From Candidatus Galligastranaerophilus intestinigallinarum (GTDB lineage Bacteria; Cyanobacteriota; Vampirovibrionia; Gastranaerophilales; Gastranaerophilaceae): a stretch of 9,983 nt of DNA. A program made the position numbers and the translations under genes. Location: positions 1 to 9,983 of the forward strand of contig DVKW01000139.1 in assembly GCA_018715855.1 (NCBI GenBank), read 5' to 3'. Within the stretch, counting starts at the first letter, position 1. Every line of letters begins with the position of its first letter. Positions 5,614-9,983 of the stretch are shown in pieces. The notes under the pieces are model-generated. The model saw only the letters and a list, made by a program, of their open reading frames with translations. It was not told the DNA's origin and made no database searches.

Positions 5614-6528
5614 TTATACTTTCAAATGTTTTTTAATACACATTAAGCTTCCGCCGGCCGAAAATAATATACCGACAGCCAAAACGGAAAGAATTACTAT
5701 TTGTTGTGCAAAGAAAAATGAAGGAATCATGAAAAATTCATGAACCTTATATAAATAGTTTTGAACAATGTTAATCGGAAAAATTGCAATAATTGCGCCT
5801 AAAAAGCCATATATTGCACCTTGTAAAACAAGCGGAAATTTAATATACCAGTTGGAAACACCCATAAGGCGCATAATTTCAATTTCTTCTTTTCTGGATT
5901 GAATTACCAACTGTATCGTATTATTTATGATTGTAATGGTTAAAAGACAAGCAATTATGACAACAAGAAACGTTACCGTGTGAGAAACTTTGTTTAGAGT
6001 TTGGAACTTTTTAACCCAATCTTTTGCATAGCCTGTATCTGAAACGCCATCAACGTGCTTAACTCTCACTAAAACATCATCCAGATTATCAACCATATCT
6101 ACTTTAACATGCAAAGTATCGGGCAACGGGTTTTCAACATCGGGCACATCAATTTCATTTTTAAGTTCAGCCCAAGCTTTTTGTTTTGAAATAAATTTCA
6201 CTTCCTTCACATGTTCAATTTTTTTAATTCGTGAAATAACAGCATCAGAATTTGCACTGTCTGATAAATATGCAGAAATTTGCAAAGTGCCGCCAAGTTC
6301 ATTTACAATGCTTTGCAAAGACAAAGACGACCTGAAAAGTGCGCCAAATATAGTTAAAATGGCAGCCATAGTAGTAATAATAGCAATGTTTATAAGCCCT
6401 GTTTGCTGAATACCTTTAAAGGTTTCAATCAGCATTCTGTATAATATTCTGACATCGGTCAGCCAATCTTTCGGTATATGAGATTTAACTTTTTGTTTAA
6501 TTCTGCTTCTTGTTTGTCCGTTAGCCAT
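5614..6528 (-). CDS. ftsX: Cell division ABC-like transporter permease subunit FtsX
   Basis: FtsX is the membrane partner of FtsE. The complex passes ATP-driven conformational changes across the membrane to peptidoglycan hydrolases at the division site. The 304-aa protein has the family layout: a cytoplasmic N-terminus, TM1 (about 46-65), a large extracytoplasmic domain (about 67-180, with LQISAYLSD and ENPLPDTLHVKV), then TM2 (about 185-207), TM3 (about 231-255) and TM4 (about 274-296). The loop after TM2 has SRKEEIEIMRLMGVSNWYI, the signature of FtsX-like permeases. The ATG at 6528 has AGGCAGGT just upstream and overlaps the ftsE stop by 8 bases; a longer frame from GTG 6567 would lie deep inside ftsE and lacks such a site. 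No dedicated hydrolase or activator gene follows; an HDOD gene does. Confidence 0.95.
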   Translation of the reverse strand: MANGQTRSRIKQKVKSHIPKDWLTDVRILYRMLIETFKGIQQTGLINIAIITTMAAILTIFGALFRSSLSLQSIVNELGGTLQISAYLSDSANSDAVISRIKKIEHVKEVKFISKQKAWAELKNEIDVPDVENPLPDTLHVKVDMVDNLDDVLVRVKHVDGVSDTGYAKDWVKKFQTLNKVSHTVTFLVVIIACLLTITIINNTIQLVIQSRKEEIEIMRLMGVSNWYIKFPLVLQGAIYGFLGAIIAIFPINIVQNYLYKVHEFFMIPSFFFAQQIVILSVLAVGILFSAGGSLMCIKKHLKV

Positions 6529-7195
6529 AAGTACCTGCCTGCACATCTTTAACAATTTGCCCGTCACAAAGTGTTACAACCCTTTTTCTGAAATAATCAA
6601 CCATTGTATGGTCATGGGTTGAAACCAAAATTGTTATGCCTCTTTGATTAACTTGGTCTAAAATTTCCATAATTTCCATGGAATTTTTAGGGTCAAGGTT
6701 TCCTGTGGGTTCATCTGCAATTAATAATGGTGGGCCGTTTACAATTGCACGGGCAATTGAAACCCTTTGCTGTTCGCCGCCCGATAATTCGGATGGCTTT
6801 GATTTTGCTTTATGCTCTAAGCCAACAACCTTCAGTGCACCAAAAACTCTTGCTTCAATTTCACGGGATGAAATTCCCAAAGTTCTTATGACATAGGCAA
6901 TGTTATCATATACCGTGTGGTTTTGAAGTAGTTTAAAATCCTGAAACACAATTCCCATGCACCTTCTTAAATTCGGAATTTTATTTGGGTGCAAATTTGC
7001 AATGTTTATGCCGCCAATTATAACCTGACCCCTTGTGGGTTTTTCTTCCATATATAAAAGCTTCATTAATGTGGATTTACCCGCACCTGAAGGCCCTGTT
7101 AAAAAAACAAATTCCCCCGGTTTAATGTGTAAATTAACATTATACAAGGCGGGTTTGTTTTTATACTGCTTAATAACATCTTTTAAAATTATCAT
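6521..7195 (-). CDS. ftsE: Cell division ATP-binding protein FtsE
   Basis: FtsE is the cytoplasmic ATPase of the FtsEX division complex. All ABC motifs are intact in its 224 residues: Walker A GPSGAGKST (34-42), Q-loop Gln85 in GIVFQDFKLL, signature LSGGEQQ (137-143), Walker B LLIADEP (157-163) followed by TGNLD, and switch His194 in VSTHDH. The length and the Q-loop context (FQDFKLL) are typical of FtsE rather than of LolD or MacB relatives, and the adjacent ftsX confirms the call. It starts 25 bases after the glycosyltransferase stop with only a weak, distant AAAGGG upstream, so it probably depends on transcription, and perhaps ribosomes, coming from the gene before. Confidence 0.96.
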   Translation of the reverse strand: MIILKDVIKQYKNKPALYNVNLHIKPGEFVFLTGPSGAGKSTLMKLLYMEEKPTRGQVIIGGINIANLHPNKIPNLRRCMGIVFQDFKLLQNHTVYDNIAYVIRTLGISSREIEARVFGALKVVGLEHKAKSKPSELSGGEQQRVSIARAIVNGPPLLIADEPTGNLDPKNSMEIMEILDQVNQRGITILVSTHDHTMVDYFRKRVVTLCDGQIVKDVQAGTYG

Positions 7196-7220
7196 ACTTA
7201 AAAAAGCAACCCTTTTTGAA

Positions 7221-7952
7221 CTAATTCTTATTTATCACACTATCAATTATACTTTGAAAAAAGAATATTGGCAAAGTGGGAAAAATCCTTTTAAACCTTT
7301 CAGGCTGTTTGATTGTTCTATATAACCATTCAAGCCCAAGTTTTCTGTAAATTTCAGGCGCCAGTTGAACCCTTCCTGATAAAACGTCAATTGTGCCACC
7401 AACACCAATCATAACAATGCCTTTTGCCTGTTTTTTTAATTCGGATATAAAAAATTCCTGTTTGGGAGAGCCCATTGCACATAGCAAAAATTTGGCGCCG
7501 GATGCTATTACATCTTTAATTACGGGTTCAAAATCAGTAAAATAGCCATCGTGGGAATATGCAATATCAATATTTTCATATTTCTTTTTAATGTTTTCAA
7601 TTGCTAAATCTAAAATTTCGGGCTTGGCACCCACAAGGGCAACTTTAATTTTTTCATAAGCGGCAATTTCAAGCATTTTTTTGGATAAATCGACGCCTGT
7701 AACTTGTTCTTGGTTAATGCCCTTCATTTTTAGAGCGATTTTTATTCCAACACCGTCAGGTGTAACAATTTCTGCATCGTTTATAATTTGTTTAAGTTCG
7801 AAATTTTTCTTTGCATTTTGAATAATTTCAGGGTTAATTGTAACCACATGAAGGTTTTTTTCATCATTTATTGCACAAACAATTGCCTTGATAACTTCAT
7901 CAAAGCTCATTAAATCTACATTAAACCCCTGAATATTTGCTCTTTTTTCCAT
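7221..7952 (-). CDS. WecG/TagA/CpsF-family (GT26) glycosyltransferase
   Basis: GT26 enzymes add a sugar such as ManNAc or ManNAcA from a UDP donor to a lipid-linked sugar at the inner face of the membrane, in teichoic acid, enterobacterial common antigen or capsule synthesis. The 243-aa protein shows the full family pattern: VVTINPEI (36-43), VTPDGVGI (63-70) with the presumed catalytic Asp66, TGVDL (85-89), HDGYF (134-138), AMGSPKQEFF (159-168), GVGGTIDVLSGR (183-194) and LEWLYRTIKQPERFKR (207-222). The C-terminal tail after 205 is basic and hydrophobic, like the membrane-docking appendage known from TagA. Acceptor and product cannot be read from the sequence. It is the first gene of an operon with ftsE, ftsX and an HDOD gene. 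No ribosome site precedes its ATG; the predicted transcript begins at the ATG itself. Confidence 0.92.
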   Translation of the reverse strand: MEKRANIQGFNVDLMSFDEVIKAIVCAINDEKNLHVVTINPEIIQNAKKNFELKQIINDAEIVTPDGVGIKIALKMKGINQEQVTGVDLSKKMLEIAAYEKIKVALVGAKPEILDLAIENIKKKYENIDIAYSHDGYFTDFEPVIKDVIASGAKFLLCAMGSPKQEFFISELKKQAKGIVMIGVGGTIDVLSGRVQLAPEIYRKLGLEWLYRTIKQPERFKRIFPTLPIFFFQSIIDSVINKN

Positions 7953-7958
7953 AGGAAA

Positions 7959-7986
7959 ATAATAGCAAATAATTAAACGTATTCAA
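7959..7986 (-). promoter_or_regulatory. Candidate promoter of the glycosyltransferase-ftsEX-HDOD operon
   Basis: On the minus strand, TTGAAT (7986-7981, 4 of 6) and TATTAT (7964-7959, 5 of 6) are 16 bases apart. Counting 7 bases past the -10 box reaches 7952, the A of the start codon. This predicts a leaderless mRNA and agrees with the absence of a Shine-Dalgarno sequence (ATTTTCCT precedes the ATG). Confidence 0.5.
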
Positions 7987-8007
7987 GAAAAATTTTATTA
8001 AGAAAAT

Positions 8008-8035
8008 TTGACTAATAGCCTTTTTTATATAGAAT
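8008..8035 (+). promoter_or_regulatory. Promoter of the Gfo/Idh/MocA oxidoreductase gene
   Basis: TTGACT (8008-8013, 5 of 6) and TAGAAT (8030-8035, 5 of 6) are separated by 16 bases. The start site would fall near 8042, giving a leader of about 42 bases. It sits back to back with the candidate promoter of the divergent glycosyltransferase operon. Confidence 0.65.
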
Positions 8036-8069
8036 AAAATTAGGCGAATTAAGCCAATAAATGGAATTC

Positions 8070-8076
8070 AAGGAAG
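8070..8076 (+). promoter_or_regulatory. Ribosome binding site of the oxidoreductase gene
   Basis: AAGGAAG ends 7 bases before ATG 8084, confirming that start over the upstream ATG at 8061, which has no such site. Confidence 0.75.
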
Positions 8077-8083
8077 TTTTAAA

Positions 8084-9091
8084 ATGACAAACGAAACTAA
8101 ATATGTTGGGGTTATAGGTTGCGGAATTTGGGGGAAAAATATTGTAAGAAATTTTTACAGTTTAAATGCCCTAAACACAGTTTGCGACCTTGATGATGAC
8201 ACATTAAAAAAAATTAAGGAAGATTACCCCGGAACAAACACAACAAAAGATTTTAATGAAATTATTAACAATAAGAGCATTAAAGCAGTTTGTGTAATAA
8301 CCCCGAGCCATACTCATTTTAACCTTGTAAAACTTGCCTTAGAGCATGGCAAACATGTTTATGTTGAAAAGCCTATTTCAATTAAAGCGGATGAAGCTTT
8401 GAAATTAAAAGAGTTGGCTGATGAAAAAGGCTTAATATTAATGGTAGGGCATCTTCTTTTGTATCACCCTGCGGTTAATCGTTTAAAAATGCTTATTGAA
8501 GAAGGTGTTTTGGGAAACATCAAATATATTCAATCAGACAGGCTGAATATAAACTATTTTAAAAACGACAGAAGCGTTATGTGGGATTTAGCACCCCATG
8601 ATGTTTCTATGACATCTTATGTTATAGGCTCTGAACCTGAAAAAGTTATTGCCGCAACAGGCGCTTCAACAGAAGGAAACAACATTTTTGATATTACCCA
8701 TATAACAATAAAATATAAAAACGGCGTTATAGCCCAAATTTCAGATAGCTGGATTCACCCCCAAAAATACGTAAAATTAATGGTAAGGGGCGACAAGGCA
8801 AGTGCAGTTTTAGATGACACACTGCCAGAACACAAACTTCTTGTATTTGACAATTCAAAACCGGGGCACCAAAACATAGAAATTCCCGATTATATAGAAA
8901 TTGAACCTTTAAAGCTTGAATGTCAACATTTCTTACATTGTATAGAAACGGGCAAAACCCCGCGTTCAGATGGCGAAAACGGTTACATTACAGTTAAAGC
9001 GCTTGAAGATGCTGAAAAAATTATGTTCGGCGCACAAAGAGAAAAATTGGATGATGTTGATTACGCCCTATCAAGAGCAAAAAAACAATAA
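8084..9091 (+). CDS. Gfo/Idh/MocA-family oxidoreductase, probable sugar-nucleotide dehydrogenase (UDP-GlcNAc 3-dehydrogenase-like)
   Basis: This 335-aa cytosolic protein has an N-terminal NAD(P)-binding Rossmann fold: VGVIGCGIWGKN (8-19) with the GxGxxG-type glycine motif, then VITPSHTH (71-78) and the family motif EKP (95-97), whose Lys is usually catalytic. The C-terminal substrate domain has MVGHLLLYHPAV (120-131), LAPHDVSM (169-176) with the conserved His172, and SWIHP (222-226). The GCG-WG-N-RNF opening, the GHLL-YHP stretch and the APHD motif resemble the branch containing GnnA and WlbA/WbpB-like enzymes, which oxidise the 3-position of UDP-GlcNAc or its uronic acid on the way to 3-amino sugars. 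No aminotransferase or acyltransferase partner is in this window, so the exact substrate is uncertain. It is transcribed alone, divergent from a glycosyltransferase, which points to envelope glycan synthesis. Confidence 0.9.
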   Translation: MTNETKYVGVIGCGIWGKNIVRNFYSLNALNTVCDLDDDTLKKIKEDYPGTNTTKDFNEIINNKSIKAVCVITPSHTHFNLVKLALEHGKHVYVEKPISIKADEALKLKELADEKGLILMVGHLLLYHPAVNRLKMLIEEGVLGNIKYIQSDRLNINYFKNDRSVMWDLAPHDVSMTSYVIGSEPEKVIAATGASTEGNNIFDITHITIKYKNGVIAQISDSWIHPQKYVKLMVRGDKASAVLDDTLPEHKLLVFDNSKPGHQNIEIPDYIEIEPLKLECQHFLHCIETGKTPRSDGENGYITVKALEDAEKIMFGAQREKLDDVDYALSRAKKQ

Positions 9092-9116
9092 ATAAAAGTC
9101 TGCCATAAGGCAGACT
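9088..9116 (-). terminator. Intrinsic terminator of the prepilin-like gene
   Basis: AGTCTGCC (9097-9104), loop ATAA, GGCAGACT (9109-9116): a perfect 8-bp stem. Read on the minus strand it is followed by TTTATTTATT, a fair T-tract, and lies 16 bases after the minus-strand stop. Read on the plus strand, AAATGAAAGG follows, so it should not terminate the oxidoreductase gene efficiently. Confidence 0.8.
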
Positions 9117-9132
9117 AAATGAAAGGATAATT

Positions 9133-9882
9133 TTATTTCTGCGCCTGATACATAGCCTTTTGTGCAACAACACCAAAGGGAATTGCTCTATCTTCAGTTA
9201 TTAAAATTACAAAAATATCTGAAACTCTTTTAGAATCCAGAGTTGGTATCCAATATTTCTCAGCAGCACTTTGTGTTGCTTCGTCAGATGTTGAATAAAC
9301 TTTTTTAGGAGTTGGTTTTCTATCCCCATTCACATCAACTAGAATAGCGCATGGCGGTTTAGTGGTATTATTTGGATTGTGTTTAAGTCCATAACTTCCA
9401 CATCCGCCACATGCGTTTACTGTATCTGTCTGTGTATAATTTATTGAAGAAAAGCAAGCTCGAACCTCACTTTCTTGCAATTTAAGCGTATTTTGTATTT
9501 GATTTGCAGCCTTAGTATCATCAAATTCAAATCTCATACCATCCGTTGTATAAAAGGCGCCATTCTTGCCACTATAGTATTGTTTCCCATCCCAAGATTC
9601 ATAAACTGACCGCCAAGGCAATTGAGTAAATGTTCTCATAATACTCATATGTCTTTGAAGATAATTAAACAGATCTACATTTTCATATGGCGTTTCGCCA
9701 TCTATTGCCATATTCATTGTAATGGCACTATTTAAAACAGAAACCGCCTTTTTTAGGCCTGTTTTAAATTCTTGTTGTTGAGAATTTGATATAACAGATG
9801 GTATTGAAATTGCGGCAACAACGCCAATTATAGCTAAAGTTATCAAAACTTCCGCTAATGTAAAACCTTTTAATCTTTTCAT
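9133..9882 (-). CDS. Type IV prepilin-like (pseudopilin-like) protein
   Basis: The 249-aa protein begins MKRLKGFTLAEVLITLAII, a class III prepilin leader. PilD-type peptidase would cut after Gly6, leaving Phe7 as the methylated first residue and Glu11 as the conserved Glu at +5. The hydrophobic helix (7 to about 29) anchors it in the membrane and packs the filament core. The rest is a soluble head with four cysteines (143, 158, 161, 178), including a CGGC group suited to disulfides, and a CAILVDVNGDRKPTP stretch (178-192) that may bind a metal or cap the fold. It is longer than a typical major pilin and may be a minor pilin, a type II secretion pseudopilin or a surface adhesin; no assembly genes are in view. 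The ATG at 9882 is preferred because AAAGGA lies 6 bases upstream, while ATG 9897 has no ribosome site. Confidence 0.9.
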   Translation of the reverse strand: MKRLKGFTLAEVLITLAIIGVVAAISIPSVISNSQQQEFKTGLKKAVSVLNSAITMNMAIDGETPYENVDLFNYLQRHMSIMRTFTQLPWRSVYESWDGKQYYSGKNGAFYTTDGMRFEFDDTKAANQIQNTLKLQESEVRACFSSINYTQTDTVNACGGCGSYGLKHNPNNTTKPPCAILVDVNGDRKPTPKKVYSTSDEATQSAAEKYWIPTLDSKRVSDIFVILITEDRAIPFGVVAQKAMYQAQK

Positions 9883-9888
9883 TTTGAA

Positions 9889-9894
9889 TCCTTT
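9889..9894 (-). promoter_or_regulatory. Ribosome binding site that sets the prepilin start at 9882
   Basis: AAAGGA on the minus strand lies 6 bases before ATG 9882. It falls inside the coding frame of the alternative ATG at 9897, which argues against that longer start. Confidence 0.7.
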
Positions 9895-9956
9895 CATTAA
9901 TTTGTTTTGCTTTATCTTGAAATTCCTAGCGGCTCACTAATTTTGAACTTCGCTTT

Positions 9957-9977
9957 TGAAACCTTAAAAAGGTTTCA
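9957..9977. repeat. Perfect 21-base inverted repeat upstream of the prepilin gene
   Basis: TGAAACCTT-AAA-AAGGTTTCA has 9-base arms. Neither strand shows a T-run after it within the window, so it does not look like an intrinsic terminator. CGCT sits on both sides (9951-9954 and 9980-9983). It could be an operator, part of an intergenic repeat family, or the edge of a structure continuing past the window. Confidence 0.5.
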
Positions 9978-9983
9978 GTCGCT

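Noticed and set aside
6529..6567. GTG 6567 as the ftsX start
   Set aside because: It would lie deep inside ftsE without a ribosome site, while ATG 6528 has AGGCAGGT and a typical 8-base overlap with ftsE.
8061..8087. Nine-codon (with stop) upstream frame MEFKEVLK overlapping the oxidoreductase ATG (ATGA)
   Set aside because: There is no ribosome site before ATG 8061, and its interior is the AAGGAAG site of the real gene. A regulatory leader peptide cannot be excluded but nothing supports it.
9097..9116. The 9097-9116 hairpin as a bidirectional terminator for the oxidoreductase gene
   Set aside because: On the plus strand it is followed by AAATGAAAGG with no T-run; only the minus-strand reading has a T-tract.

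Overview
This window comes from an AT-rich bacterial chromosome that uses the standard code, with dense, short-spaced genes. The likely source is the Gastranaerophilales/Melainabacteria (Vampirovibrionota), non-photosynthetic relatives of cyanobacteria. That placement is inferred from low GC, the codon habits, and a prepilin-like protein whose N-terminus (KGFTLAEVLITLAIIGVV) I associate with that group. It is not proven from this window. No rRNA, tRNA, CRISPR array, transposase or phage gene is visible.

Layout. (1) Positions 1-519, minus: the 5' end of secA, cut by the window edge. (2) A 198-bp divergent intergenic region with two short perfect palindromes. (3) 718-2286, plus: a very acidic 522-aa protein of unknown function, with coiled coils around a central EF-hand-like calcium-binding region, biased codon use, and a strong intrinsic terminator. 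(4) A near-consensus promoter whose -35 box grows out of that terminator's T-tract. Its -10 box and start site are covered by a 26-bp perfect palindrome. It drives an ArsB/NhaD-type ion transporter (2400-3719) and, with no gap, ruvB (3720-4799). (5) A minus-strand operon read from 7952 to 4792: a WecG/TagA/CpsF-type glycosyltransferase, ftsE, ftsX and an HDOD-domain protein. Its last gene overlaps the end of ruvB tail to tail. (6) 8084-9091, plus: a Gfo/Idh/MocA-family sugar-nucleotide oxidoreductase resembling UDP-GlcNAc 3-dehydrogenases, divergent from the glycosyltransferase and with its own good promoter. (7) 9133-9882, minus: a type IV prepilin-like protein with a terminator, preceded by a palindrome at the window edge.

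How the genes fit together. SecA and the prepilin-like protein belong to protein export and surface assembly. FtsEX couples division to cell-wall remodelling at the membrane. The glycosyltransferase and the oxidoreductase both suggest envelope glycan synthesis. RuvB is the Holliday-junction motor, here placed behind a transporter. The stretches most worth a second look are the acidic EF-hand-like protein, the terminator/promoter/operator arrangement at 2310-2386, a sliding-clamp-like motif at the RuvB C-terminus, a predicted leaderless start for the glycosyltransferase operon, and an HDOD protein coupled to ftsX that lacks one expected metal ligand.
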